From assembly GCF_018918205.1 (NCBI RefSeq), contig NZ_JAHLQB010000068.1:1-40445 (forward strand): a stretch of 40,445 bases of DNA. Reading direction: 5' to 3'. A model generated the notes under the pieces. It was not told where the DNA came from. It searched no databases and worked only from the letters and a program-made list of their open reading frames with translations. The translations under genes and the position numbers were made by a program. Shown here piece by piece: positions 25,521 to 33,508 of this stretch (its first letter is position 1; every line of letters begins with the position of its first letter). Origin of the DNA: Lachnoclostridium sp. MSJ-17 (GTDB taxonomy: Bacteria > Bacillota > Clostridia > Oscillospirales > Acutalibacteraceae).

Positions 25521-26017
25521 CAGTTTAGAATGTAGCTCGAGGAAGCGGGAAGACCGAGCTGCTCCATAACGAGCTCTTCCTTTTCGCGCATTCTGACCTT
25601 CTCAAGATTATCGATGTGGTCGTAGCCGAGGAGATGAAGCACGCTGTGGGCGGTAAGATAACCTACCTCGCGCTGGAAGGAGTGTCCGAAACGCTCCGCC
25701 TGATCTCTCGCCTTCTCCATGGAAATGACGACGTCACCCAATATCTTAGCGCCTGTTTCCATGTCGATGTCATACACCCCGTTTTCCCCCATCGGGAAGG
25801 ACAGCACATCTGTGTCGATGTCCTTGTCGCGGTACTGCTTGTTGAGCTCGCGGATACCCGCGTTGTCCGTGAAGGTGACGCTGATCTCAGCAGGACCCTC
25901 AAAGTTCTCAAGCTTCAGCACAGCGTTGCAGCAGCGGCGGACAAGCATGCGAATACCCGTCGGGATCTTAACCGCCTTTTGCTTGTTGGTAATTACTACC
26001 TTAATTTTGTCTGCCAT
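25520..26017 (-). CDS. ybeY: Endoribonuclease YbeY
   Basis: YbeY is a single-strand metallo-RNase involved in 16S rRNA 3' processing and ribosome quality control. The 165-residue protein carries the zinc motif H-S-V-L-H-L-L-G-Y-D-H (HxxxHxxxxxH) and the upstream LNKQYRDKDIDTDVLSFP segment. It lies between phoH and dgkA and shares one base with the dgkA start. Confidence 0.95.
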   Translation of the reverse strand: MADKIKVVITNKQKAVKIPTGIRMLVRRCCNAVLKLENFEGPAEISVTFTDNAGIRELNKQYRDKDIDTDVLSFPMGENGVYDIDMETGAKILGDVVISMEKARDQAERFGHSFQREVGYLTAHSVLHLLGYDHIDNLEKVRMREKEELVMEQLGLPASSSYILN

Positions 26018-26056
26018 TTTTTCACCCTTTCTGATATAAATCGATATGAATAATAG

Positions 26057-26986
26057 TTATTGTCTGCCGTTTTCAAATTTTGCGTAAGCCTTGATGATAT
26101 CCTGAACAAGCTTGTGGCGGACAACGTCCTTCTCGTCGAAGGTACACTGCCCTATGCCCTCGATATTGCGCAGGATCTTCATGCAGTCCTTAAGACCGCT
26201 CTTGGCTCCGTTGGGAAGGTCGATCTGAGTGATATCGCCCGTGATGACCATTTTGGAGTTGAAGCCCAGACGGGTCAGGAACATCTTCATCTGCTCGCGC
26301 GTGGTGTTCTGCGCCTCGTCGAGAATGATGAAGCTGTCGTCGAGAGTTCTGCCGCGCATGTACGCAAGAGGTGCAACCTCTATGTTTCCGCGCTCCACGT
26401 ACTTCTGATAGGTCTCGGCGCCGAGCATATCGAACAGCGCGTCGTAGAGCGGGCGGAGATAAGGGTCGACCTTGCTCTGCAGATCGCCGGGAAGAAATCC
26501 CAGTTTCTCGCCCGCCTCAACAGCGGGACGCGTCAGAATTATGCGGTTGACCTGCTTGCCCCTGAACGCCGTGACCGCCATTGCCACAGCGAGATAGGTT
26601 TTGCCCGTGCCCGCGGGACCTACGCCGACGGTTATCGTGTTCTTGGCGATCATATTGCAGTAGCGCTTCTGACCGATGGTCTTAGGCTTGATCGGCTTGC
26701 CCTTTGAGGTGATGCAGATGCAGTCGCCAGCGAGCTGCTCGATTTTTTCCTCGCTGCCCTCGCGGACAAGCGAAATGCAGTAGCGGATATTCTGCTCCGA
26801 GAGCGCTTCGCCGCGGCTGAGAAACTGCAGCAGGCTCTCGATGACCGTTCTCGCGCGTGCGGCGTTCTCAACATCGCCTTCGATTTTGAGCTCGCTTCCG
26901 CGGCAGGTGATTTTTACGCCGAACTCGCGCTCGATGAGCTTGATATTTTCGTCAAAGCTTCCGAACAGCGCGACCGCGTTTTCCAT
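26057..26986 (-). CDS. phoH: PhoH-family ATPase/RNA-binding protein (start uncertain)
   Basis: PhoH-like proteins pair an N-terminal KH-like region with a P-loop ATPase domain of the helicase superfamily and often accompany ybeY. Motifs are GPAGTGKTYLAVAMAV (Walker A), RPAVEAGEKLGFLPGDL and DEAQNTT (Walker B). The first ATG in the conserved region, 26986 (MENAVALFGSFDENIK), gives 309 residues but has no Shine-Dalgarno. Homologous sequence appears to begin ten codons earlier (TEQIISIDR), at about 27016, where the codon is CTT, with GGGAG 6 bases before it. A TTG at 27106 is also in frame but gives an odd hydrophobic extension. Confidence 0.88.
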   Translation of the reverse strand: MENAVALFGSFDENIKLIEREFGVKITCRGSELKIEGDVENAARARTVIESLLQFLSRGEALSEQNIRYCISLVREGSEEKIEQLAGDCICITSKGKPIKPKTIGQKRYCNMIAKNTITVGVGPAGTGKTYLAVAMAVTAFRGKQVNRIILTRPAVEAGEKLGFLPGDLQSKVDPYLRPLYDALFDMLGAETYQKYVERGNIEVAPLAYMRGRTLDDSFIILDEAQNTTREQMKMFLTRLGFNSKMVITGDITQIDLPNGAKSGLKDCMKILRNIEGIGQCTFDEKDVVRHKLVQDIIKAYAKFENGRQ

Positions 26987-27106
26987 TCTGTCAATACTGA
27001 TAATTTGTTCCGTAAGGCACAGCTCCCGATAATGTAATGCTGATAATACTAAAATTATAACACAATTTTTCAGGAATAACTTATAAAAATCAGCTTTTTT
27101 AAACAA

Positions 27107-27358
27107 TATTATAAAGTTTATAAACTATATACAAATATGTGATTGTTTTTCTCCGTGTTTTTAGAAGTTTTATGCCCGAACAGCTCAATAATCAGCGTGT
27201 ATTATTGTTATTATCAAATTTGAGAGCAATATATTATCGCTTTGCACGGAGATAATTACGATTTTTTAGATAATACTAATAAAAAATTTTTTCCTTTTTA
27301 TGAATGTTCCGCAAAAAAATCAGCCTGTTTTCAAAGCATTATTCATGGCTCAAACAGC
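27107..27358. other. Divergent AT-rich intergenic region between phoH and ylxM
   Basis: This stretch of about 250 bp is very AT-rich and has no plausible gene. Towards phoH the minus strand has two TATAAT-like boxes (around 27053 and 27110) without clear -35 elements. CTCCGTG near 27151 and CACGGAG near 27247 are a distant inverted pair. Nothing else stands out. Confidence 0.4.
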
Positions 27359-27387
27359 TTGACAAATCCGTCTTTATGCTGTATAAT
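27359..27387 (+). promoter_or_regulatory. Consensus sigma-A promoter of ylxM-ffh-rpsP-khpA
   Basis: TTGACA (27359-27364) and TATAAT (27382-27387) are separated by 17 bases, both boxes being perfect consensus. They lie about 55 bp before ylxM. Confidence 0.95.
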
Positions 27388-27441
27388 AGCTCAGGTGTGA
27401 AGAAAAAAGCTTTACAGACCGCATAGCAAGGAGCTATGAAA

Positions 27442-27798
27442 ATGGAAAAAAATATTGAGGTTTCGCTGCTGCTCGACTTTTACGGAGAGCTTCTGAAGCC
27501 CTCGTGCAAGCAGATGGCGGAGCTTTATTACAACGACGACCTGTCCCTCGCCGAGGTCGCCGCAGAAACAGGCATTACCCGGCAGGGCGTCCGCGACAAA
27601 ATCAAGCGCGGCGAAAAGCAGCTGTTTGAGTTTGAGCAAAAGCTCGGACTTCTCAGCCGGTTTCAGCAGCTTGAGGCGGGACTTGACGACATTTCCGTCA
27701 AGGCGCGGAAAATTTCCGAATCAACAGACGACAACGACATCCGCTCGCTTGCCGAGGATATCCTGAGGCAGACGGGCGAGCTTAAAGAAAAGGAATAA
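27442..27798 (+). CDS. ylxM: YlxM, HTH regulator-like partner of the SRP
   Basis: YlxM (UPF0122) is a small helix-turn-helix protein almost always located before ffh. In streptococci it modulates SRP/FtsY activity. The ATG at 27436 is 2 bases after AAGGAG, so the ATG at 27442 (MEKNIEVSLLLDFYGELL) with an 8-base spacer is preferred, giving 118 residues. LSLAEVAAETGITRQGVRDKIKRGEK is a sigma-70 region 4-like HTH. It ends 4 bases before ffh. Confidence 0.93.
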   Translation: MEKNIEVSLLLDFYGELLKPSCKQMAELYYNDDLSLAEVAAETGITRQGVRDKIKRGEKQLFEFEQKLGLLSRFQQLEAGLDDISVKARKISESTDDNDIRSLAEDILRQTGELKEKE

Positions 27799-27802
27799 GC
27801 TT

Positions 27803-29173
27803 ATGGCATTTGAAGGACTTGCGGATAAAATCAGCAACGCGTTCAAAAAACTTAAAAGCAAGGGCAAGCTGAGCGAGAACGACGTTAAGGGCGCGATGCG
27901 CGAGGTCAGACTTGCGCTGCTCGAGGCGGACGTTAACTACAAGGTCGCCAAGGACTTTACCAACAAGGTGACGGAACGCGCCATCGGTCAGGACGTAATG
28001 GAGAGCCTTACTCCCGCTCAGATGGTAATAAAAATCGTCGACGAGGAGCTGACCGCTCTGATGGGTGGTGAAAACGAAAGGCTACAGTTCAACTCAAAGC
28101 CGCCGACAGTCATTATGATGTGCGGCTTGCAGGGCTCCGGTAAGACCACCCACTCGGCAAAGCTCGCGAAGATGCTCAAGGCGCAGAACCGCCGCCCGAT
28201 GCTCGTAGCCTGCGATATCTACCGCCCCGCCGCTATCGACCAGCTGAAGGTCGTCGGCGCGAAGGCTGAGGTTCCCGTTTTTGAAATGGGCACCGAGAAC
28301 CCCGTCAAAATCGCGCGGGCGGCTGTACGTCACGCAAAGGACTACGGCAACGACGTGGTTATCCTCGATACCGCCGGCCGTCTGCACATCGACGAGGTGC
28401 TGATGAACGAGCTCAAGGAGGTAAAGGCTGAGGTCAATCCCGACGAGATCCTCCTCGTTATCGACTCGATGACCGGTCAGGACGCTGTCAACGTGGCGAA
28501 GAGCTTCAACGATCTTCTTGAAATCACAGGCGTTATCCTCACAAAGCTCGACGGCGACACCAGAGGCGGCGCCGCGCTCTCGGTAAAGGCTGTCACCGGC
28601 AAGCCTATCAAGTTCGCGGGTACGGGCGAAAAGCTCGACGACATCGAAGTATTCCACCCCGACCGAATGGCGAGCCGTATTCTGGGCATGGGCGACGTTC
28701 TCACGCTTATCGAGAACGCGCAGAGCAAGCTCGACGAGAAAAAAGCCGAGGAAATGGCTCAGAAGATGCTCAACAACAAGCTCGACTTCAACGACCTCAA
28801 CGAGCAGTTCAACCAGATAAAGAAGATGGGACCGCTCAAGGGCATACTCTCAAAGCTTCCCGGCATCGGCAACCAGCTCGACGACGTCGACATTGATGAC
28901 AGGCAGATAGACTGGCTGCAGGCGCTCATTTACTCGATGACTCCCGAGGAGAGAGCAAAACCCTCGATCATCAATCCCTCGAGAAAACGCCGTATCGCGG
29001 CAGGCTCGGGCAGAAGCGTTGAGGAGGTCAACAAGCTGTTAAAGCAGCTCGAGCAGATGCAGAAGATGATAAAGCAGATGAAGGGCGGCAAGGGCTCGAA
29101 GAAGCGCCGCAAAAACAAGATGCTCCCGGGTCTCGGCGGAATGCCGATGGGCGGCAACGGAATGCCCTTCTAA
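27803..29173 (+). CDS. ffh: Signal recognition particle GTPase Ffh
   Basis: Ffh binds 4.5S/6S RNA and signal sequences and delivers nascent membrane proteins to FtsY. The 456-residue protein has the N domain (MAFEGLADKISNAFKKL), then the G domain with GLQGSGKTT (P-loop), DTAGRLHID and TKLDGDTRGG. The Met-rich M domain has RIAAGSG near 395, for SRP RNA binding, and a Gly/Met/Lys-rich tail. It is cotranscribed with ylxM and probably rpsP and khpA. The 71 bp after it hold no clear terminator. Confidence 0.98.
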   Translation: MAFEGLADKISNAFKKLKSKGKLSENDVKGAMREVRLALLEADVNYKVAKDFTNKVTERAIGQDVMESLTPAQMVIKIVDEELTALMGGENERLQFNSKPPTVIMMCGLQGSGKTTHSAKLAKMLKAQNRRPMLVACDIYRPAAIDQLKVVGAKAEVPVFEMGTENPVKIARAAVRHAKDYGNDVVILDTAGRLHIDEVLMNELKEVKAEVNPDEILLVIDSMTGQDAVNVAKSFNDLLEITGVILTKLDGDTRGGAALSVKAVTGKPIKFAGTGEKLDDIEVFHPDRMASRILGMGDVLTLIENAQSKLDEKKAEEMAQKMLNNKLDFNDLNEQFNQIKKMGPLKGILSKLPGIGNQLDDVDIDDRQIDWLQALIYSMTPEERAKPSIINPSRKRRIAAGSGRSVEEVNKLLKQLEQMQKMIKQMKGGKGSKKRRKNKMLPGLGGMPMGGNGMPF

Positions 29174-29244
29174 ATAAACAACAGGCTATTCTTCCATTTT
29201 ACAATGGTGAATATATAATCAAATTTTTTATAGAGGTGTAAATT

Positions 29245-29490
29245 ATGGCAGTAAAAATCAGACTTAGAAGAATGGGTTCAAAGAAGGCTCCCTACTACAG
29301 AGTAATCGTTGCGGATTCAAGATATCCCAGAAACGGCAGATTCATCGAGGAAATCGGTACCTATGATATCCTCAAGAAGCCCTCTGAGTTCAATGTAGAC
29401 GCCGAGGCTGTTAAGAAGTGGATCGCTAACGGCGCTCAGCCCACCGATACCGTAAAGGCTCTGCTCAAGAAGAACGGCATCATCGACTAA
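29245..29490 (+). CDS. rpsP: 30S ribosomal protein S16
   Basis: This is an 81-residue primary assembly protein of the 30S body: [26 protein letters not shown] is diagnostic. The ATG has GAGGTG upstream. It lies between ffh and khpA. The neighbours that normally follow, rimM and trmD, are not downstream but in another operon of this window. Confidence 0.98.
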   Translation: MAVKIRLRRMGSKKAPYYRVIVADSRYPRNGRFIEEIGTYDILKKPSEFNVDAEAVKKWIANGAQPTDTVKALLKKNGIID

Positions 29491-29514
29491 TTTCGCGCAG
29501 GAAGGAAAACTAAA

Positions 29515-29748
29515 ATGCAGGAATTACTTGCTATCATCGCCAAGGGTTTGGTTGACGATCCCGACGCAGTCAGCGTTGACAGGGACGAGACCAACGAGGA
29601 AGGCGTGACCGTATACCACATCCACGTTGCAGAGGACGACATGGGCAGAATTATCGGCAAGCAGGGCAGAATTGCCAAGGCTATCCGCACGATCGCCAAG
29701 AGCGCGTCTATCCGCATGGATGAAAAAGTAATGGTTGAAATCGACTAA
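29515..29748 (+). CDS. khpA: KH-domain RNA-binding protein KhpA
   Basis: KhpA forms a dimer with KhpB/EloR and binds RNA; in streptococci it affects elongation and division. The 77-residue protein is a single KH domain with the GRIIGKQGRIAKAIRTI loop. It follows rpsP by 24 bp and is closed by a terminator. Confidence 0.94.
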   Translation: MQELLAIIAKGLVDDPDAVSVDRDETNEEGVTVYHIHVAEDDMGRIIGKQGRIAKAIRTIAKSASIRMDEKVMVEID

Positions 29749-29754
29749 ACATCG

Positions 29755-29778
29755 AAAGGGCGTGTCACGCCCTTTTTT
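29755..29778 (+). terminator. Terminator after khpA
   Basis: AAAGGGCGT (29755-29763) pairs with ACGCCCTTT (29767-29775) over a 3-base loop and is followed by more T. It ends the ylxM-ffh-rpsP-khpA unit. Confidence 0.9.
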
Positions 29779-29811
29779 GTTTGTTAAAATTATGACAAAG
29801 GAGATGTACAT

Positions 29812-30549
29812 ATGAAAAAGCTGACCGCAGCTCTCGCTGCAACGACGACAGCCGCGATCGTAATAACCGCGTTTTCTGGCTGCAATATCATCAGGAGCCT
29901 TCTCCCCTTCGGCAAGAACGAGCCGACGACAGCGCCCGCGACAACCGTTGCGTCAACAACTGCTCCCGCGACGACTCAGGCGGCAACCACAGAGCCACCG
30001 ACAGTCGCAAAGCAGACCGAAGCTCCGGCTGCAACGACCCAAAAGCCCGAAGAAAGCTCGAATACCTCGGAATATCCTTCTCAGCTTGACGGCGGCTTCT
30101 ACCTTGTAACCACACCGACCTGTGCCAGCGAGACCCTCGGCATCAACTTCACCGTACCCGAGTGGCAGAACAAGGTATACTGCAAGAACGGAAACTCAAA
30201 CAGAGGCTTTTACTTTGAGTTCTACGAGGCGTCGAACCTTATCAACGGAATCGACAAGTACGGCTTTGACAGCATGGGTCTGCTCTTCGCGGTATACGCG
30301 ACCGACACCGAGGCAACCGGCGACATTGAATATCCCGCGGGCACGATCATGCTTAACGGAGAGAAGAAGTATCTGACCTACTTCAAGCCCACGGACGTCC
30401 GCTTTGACACGGAGGACAAGACGCTGCAGCAGAACTATCAGGACGCCTACCAGCACCAGCGCGAGTATTTCCAGAGCGGCGTGGTTCGCGAGGATATGCA
30501 GTACAGTCCGTCGGCACGCACAGGCAGCGTAAATCTCAAGTCAAACTAA
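29812..30549 (+). CDS. Lipoprotein with Thr/Ala/Pro-rich linker, unknown function
   Basis: The 245-residue product has a lipoprotein signal (MKKLTAALAA... with lipobox FSGC, Cys24). A low-complexity Thr/Ala/Pro linker spans about residues 37-90 (TTAPATT-type repeats). A globular domain of about 150 residues begins with LDGGFYLVTTPTC. The Thr/Pro linker is a typical cell-wall spacer, placing the domain outside. I do not recognise the domain; there are no evident catalytic motifs. It begins 34 bp after the khpA terminator with AAGGAG, and there is little room for its own promoter, so it may rely on partial read-through. GC and codon use look like the upstream core genes, not the island that follows. 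Confidence 0.88.
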   Translation: MKKLTAALAATTTAAIVITAFSGCNIIRSLLPFGKNEPTTAPATTVASTTAPATTQAATTEPPTVAKQTEAPAATTQKPEESSNTSEYPSQLDGGFYLVTTPTCASETLGINFTVPEWQNKVYCKNGNSNRGFYFEFYEASNLINGIDKYGFDSMGLLFAVYATDTEATGDIEYPAGTIMLNGEKKYLTYFKPTDVRFDTEDKTLQQNYQDAYQHQREYFQSGVVREDMQYSPSARTGSVNLKSN

Positions 30550-30651
30550 AAATCATATCCGGACACGCAAAAAGGAGCGCCGAAAAGGCTGATACTAATA
30601 AGGATGATTTGAAAGCTACAGAGAATAAGCCGATTGGGAGCCAAGGCAATC

Positions 30652-30692
30652 AACACCGTACAGAACACAAGATGCGTCTGTGCGGTGTTTTT
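30652..30692 (+). terminator. Terminator downstream of the lipoprotein gene
   Basis: AACACCGTACAGA (30652-30664) pairs with TCTGTGCGGTGTT (30677-30689), a 13-bp stem with one G-U and a 12-base loop, and is followed by TTT. Confidence 0.8.
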
Positions 30693-30773
30693 CTATATGC
30701 AAATGTACTAAAAGGCAATGATATGACTCTAATCTGACAAAAAGCTATATAACACAACAGACAAGTAGTCCGT

Positions 30774-30835
30774 AATTTTTTTTGGAATTGCATAATGAAA
30801 CACAGACAATCCCAAAAAAAATTGTCTGTGTTTCA
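30774..30835. repeat. Perfect 15-bp inverted repeat with a competing 12-bp partner
   Basis: TGAAACACAGACAAT (30796-30810) is the exact reverse complement of 30821-30835. The loop and second arm (30812-30823) are also exactly complementary to AATTTTTTTTGG at 30774-30785, so two hairpins exclude each other. The role is unknown: it could be a terminator, an attenuator-like switch or a small mobile remnant. Confidence 0.65.
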
Positions 30836-31046
30836 CGATAGAGATAACGGGGCTCAAAGAATTATGTTTGAGTTTTCACAATGTTCATGTGATCTATCCG
30901 CACATTGTAAAGCTCAAAATCAATCGTTTGCAATCTCATTAGCCCTGGTCAAAGCCCTAATGACTCGATAATGGTTCAAAACAAACCAATCAAGAGAAAC
31001 AAAATTTCGAGCAATCCAAATGAGGGTTGTGCCTATATATTTGCGG

Positions 31047-31793
31047 TTACTCGTTTTTCTTCTTTTTGAGTTCTTCCAGAAGTTCCTGCTTGGATTGCTG
31101 TTTATGTAAAATATAATTAACGTTATCGTCCTTTAAAACGTCTGGATATTTTTCTTGGAAATCCAATAAAATCTCACGCGCGTTTTCTTCGTTCTTTCTG
31201 ATAGCCTCAAATACTCTCTGATATTCGCCGTCACTCAAAACACCTTTTATAAATGTCACGGTTTCGGGCGAAATCCCATCCCACGAGCCGTAGAGACTGA
31301 CAACTGCCTTGTCTATGCGCTCGTAGGTAATCGTATCGCCGAGCTTTTCATGCTCTGCAAGAATGCCGATAATATCGGATAGATCGTTTTTATACTTTCT
31401 TCCTGAGCGCAACTTCATAGCAATCAGATATTCGGCGTTCACCGTGCGAACGGTCAGCACCTGATTGAAGATTTTGTAAAATATCGAATAATCTTCTAAC
31501 TTACGGCTATAGGATACGGTTTTTGTAAAATCGGAATTCAGCCATCCATGCGGCAATTGAAATTTGTCGCCGACCTGTCTTATCGCGTCTTCCATTACCG
31601 AAGCTGCATGAATAACCGCATCGACGTCTGTCGTCATATCGCGGAATCCGTAGTTTTCAATAACCGCTGCGCCGCCGATCAGAATGATTTCAGCGGGCAT
31701 ATGCTTGCCGCCGAGCTTCTTATAGGCTTTTGACAACTCGTTGAGATAGCGATTCAAATTATCCTTGTTAATCACATTGTAATCAGACGACAT
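31047..31793 (-). CDS. Nucleotidyltransferase-like protein, putative toxin of a two-gene module (DUF6036-like)
   Basis: This 248-residue protein has a polymerase-beta-type nucleotidyltransferase core: AEIILIGGAAVIENYGFRDMTTDVDAVI shows the GG...(T/S)xDxD pattern with both acidic residues. The C-terminal half is helical and Lys/Glu-rich (KQELLEELKKKKNE). The frame extends to 31898, but ATG 31793 (MSSDYNVINKDN) has GAGGTG upstream and overlaps the end of the upstream HTH gene by 11 bp. Such HTH plus nucleotidyltransferase pairs resemble AbiEii/MNT-type toxin-antitoxin systems, so a toxin or phage-defence role is likely but inferred. Confidence 0.8.
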   Translation of the reverse strand: MSSDYNVINKDNLNRYLNELSKAYKKLGGKHMPAEIILIGGAAVIENYGFRDMTTDVDAVIHAASVMEDAIRQVGDKFQLPHGWLNSDFTKTVSYSRKLEDYSIFYKIFNQVLTVRTVNAEYLIAMKLRSGRKYKNDLSDIIGILAEHEKLGDTITYERIDKAVVSLYGSWDGISPETVTFIKGVLSDGEYQRVFEAIRKNEENAREILLDFQEKYPDVLKDDNVNYILHKQQSKQELLEELKKKKNE

Positions 31794-32352
31794 TGCGCAC
31801 CTCGCTCTCCACGATATTGAAACGCATAAATTCGGGAATAGCTTCCCTTTCGGCTTTCCGCTTGATATCCTCGTCAGAGGAGACCGCAAACGCCGCAATG
31901 ACGCTGTTCGGATACAGCACCTTCGGCAGCTTCAAACGGCGCAGCTCATTGTAATCCTCACAAAGAGAGATATTGTTCTCACGACTGACATAATCAACCA
32001 TAGCAAGCAGATACAGGCACTCGGGATACCAATGGCGGCGGTAATAAGTGTTGATGTCGTCACTCTCCAATGTATCGATCAAAAACGGGATATCGCCCAA
32101 TTCTTTCAACCGGTGACAAACGTTGCTTTTGAATAAGTCGAACGCGGCACGCGGCTGTAAGTATGGTTCCAGAAGTTCCTCCATTGAAATACGAAGCTCT
32201 TTCGCAAGCTTGTAGATGGTTTTCGCACTGCACTCCGCCAAGTTCGTCTTTCCACTGCAAATATCGTTGATCGTCATATAGGGAACGCCGCTGTTTTTTG
32301 ACAAGCGGTATTTTGAGATATGATTATCGGTTAGGATTTGATTCAACGTCAC
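31783..32352 (-). CDS. XRE-family HTH regulator, putative antitoxin
   Basis: GTG 32352 (MTLNQILTDN), with AGAAGG about 8-9 bases upstream, gives 189 residues. The Cro/CI-type helix-turn-helix lies at about 8-55 (ISKYRLSKNSGVPYMTINDI...AKTIYKLAKEL). The remainder (about 65-189) is an uncharacterised helical domain with a Tyr/Trp/Arg-rich part. It is translationally coupled to the nucleotidyltransferase gene. A perfect palindrome overlaps its promoter, so autoregulation is expected. The codon use is AT-rich compared with the dcw region. Confidence 0.85.
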   Translation of the reverse strand: MTLNQILTDNHISKYRLSKNSGVPYMTINDICSGKTNLAECSAKTIYKLAKELRISMEELLEPYLQPRAAFDLFKSNVCHRLKELGDIPFLIDTLESDDINTYYRRHWYPECLYLLAMVDYVSRENNISLCEDYNELRRLKLPKVLYPNSVIAAFAVSSDEDIKRKAEREAIPEFMRFNIVESEVRNVV

Positions 32353-32374
32353 TGTGCACACCTTCTTTCACCAT

Positions 32375-32404
32375 CATTATAACGGTATACCGTTATAATG
32401 TCAA
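32375..32404 (-). promoter_or_regulatory. Consensus promoter with perfect 26-bp palindromic operator for the XRE/nucleotidyltransferase pair
   Basis: On the minus strand TTGACA (32404-32399) and TATAAT (32381-32376) are separated by 17 bases. The whole of 32375-32400 is one perfect palindrome (half-site CATTATAACGGTA) spanning the end of the -35, the spacer and the -10. Repressor binding here would block the polymerase. It lies 23 bp before the GTG of the HTH gene, the natural candidate repressor. Confidence 0.92.
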
Positions 32405-32489
32405 GCGTTTTTTGTTTGAGTATTCTGAAAGCTTTAAATCTGCAGAGCAACCTGTTTTTATCAGTTTTTGATATCCTTAAGGAATGATA

Positions 32490-33506
32490 TCACTTTTTTA
32501 TTGACAACATTTTTTTGGCATACAAACCGTCTTTTTCAACAAAAAGGCTGATTTCATACGCGCTGCCTGTTTCAATCATTGTTTTTACGATTTCATTTTC
32601 CTCAAGCGAACAGATTTTTTCCGTATCGCCATTATCTAATAATCTCGTAATGCTGTCTTTTTCGGCAATATACAGATAACCGCTGCCTTCATATATGAGA
32701 ACTCCATCTGTATCTTCCGCTACACATTCCGATTGTGTGAAAGAATCTATCCGATAAATATTGGAACCTTTTTGAATGTGCGCAGAGCCATCGAAGAAAA
32801 AGCGGTCAACCTCTGTGCTGATTGGTGTAAAAGAGCCGCTTTCTCTCAGAAACCCAAAGGTGTTATCTTCAGTAAGCACAAATGCGCTGTTGCCAACTAC
32901 TGCAAAAGATGAAATTCTTTTGCTGAAAAACAACTTTGGCTCCTTATCGGAAAACGCGAGAAAGAACAGTTTTTTAGTAGAATAATCGATATAATAGACT
33001 CCTTTGACGCTGACAATCGTTTCTCCACAGTTAGCATTTACCGCACATTCCGTTGTACCATCATTAATGAAGTAGCGGTATATTTTTCTGTCCGTGTCAT
33101 CACGGTAAAAAACACTTTCATTAATCACATTGAGATATGATGACGGATGGTCTGATATCTTTTTCTCCTGACCGTCAATTGTTACGGTTGTGCCGTCGCC
33201 GGAAGTGCAAACGATATTTCCCTTTTTGGCGTAGATGCCTGAGGCAAGCAAATTGCTATTGGTATTACCCAGACAGGATGTCTCAAATTTTTTATACGCT
33301 TCCCTGTCAAACAGAAGGTCCTCATGATTTGAAATACTTAACAATATATCTGCTTCATCGGGAGATGCCTGAAAAAAAGCGTTACGTGTTTCTTCATTTT
33401 GATGATTCTGATACAAGGTGTAGGTTCCCAATGACAATCCGCACGCTGCAGCCGCGAGAAGGATTACACCTGCAATACCCATAATTGATTTAAAAAAAGA
33501 CCTCAT
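32490..33506 (-). CDS. Membrane-anchored propeller-like protein, last gene of the Hxs operon
   Basis: The 338-residue product has one N-terminal membrane helix (IMGIAGVILLAAAACGLSLGTYTLY) and an extracytoplasmic part. That part has repeated beta-rich blocks such as GVYYIDYSTKKLFFLA, NSAFVLTEDNTFGFL and SGYLYIAEKDSITRLL. This spacing resembles a beta-propeller of the DUF5050 kind; no enzyme motif is seen. ATG 33506 is chosen: GAGGA lies 6 bases upstream inside the end of hxsA, whose stop it nearly touches, so expression is coupled. The role is unknown; display or sensing next to the modified peptide is a guess. Confidence 0.82.
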   Translation of the reverse strand: MRSFFKSIMGIAGVILLAAAACGLSLGTYTLYQNHQNEETRNAFFQASPDEADILLSISNHEDLLFDREAYKKFETSCLGNTNSNLLASGIYAKKGNIVCTSGDGTTVTIDGQEKKISDHPSSYLNVINESVFYRDDTDRKIYRYFINDGTTECAVNANCGETIVSVKGVYYIDYSTKKLFFLAFSDKEPKLFFSKRISSFAVVGNSAFVLTEDNTFGFLRESGSFTPISTEVDRFFFDGSAHIQKGSNIYRIDSFTQSECVAEDTDGVLIYEGSGYLYIAEKDSITRLLDNGDTEKICSLEENEIVKTMIETGSAYEISLFVEKDGLYAKKMLSIKK

Positions 33507-33508
33507 CT

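Larger units (their letters stand above)
30550..31046. other. 500-bp non-coding junction between core genes and accessory island
   Basis: It contains a strong plus-strand terminator (30652-30692), a perfect 15-bp inverted repeat (30796-30835) and otherwise AT-rich sequence. On the minus strand a 38-codon open stretch (around 31040-30925) has no start or Shine-Dalgarno and no recognisable family, so it is not called. Composition shifts to AT-rich here, so it is the likely left edge of the island. Confidence 0.5.

Noticed and set aside
30925-31040. 38-codon minus-strand stretch (GTTLIWIARN...)
   Set aside because: No start codon with Shine-Dalgarno and no recognised family; at most a relic.
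32469-32492. Hairpin TGATATC/GATATCA at the end of the Hxs operon as a terminator
   Set aside because: The T run follows it only on the plus strand, the wrong direction for the operon, so it is not called.
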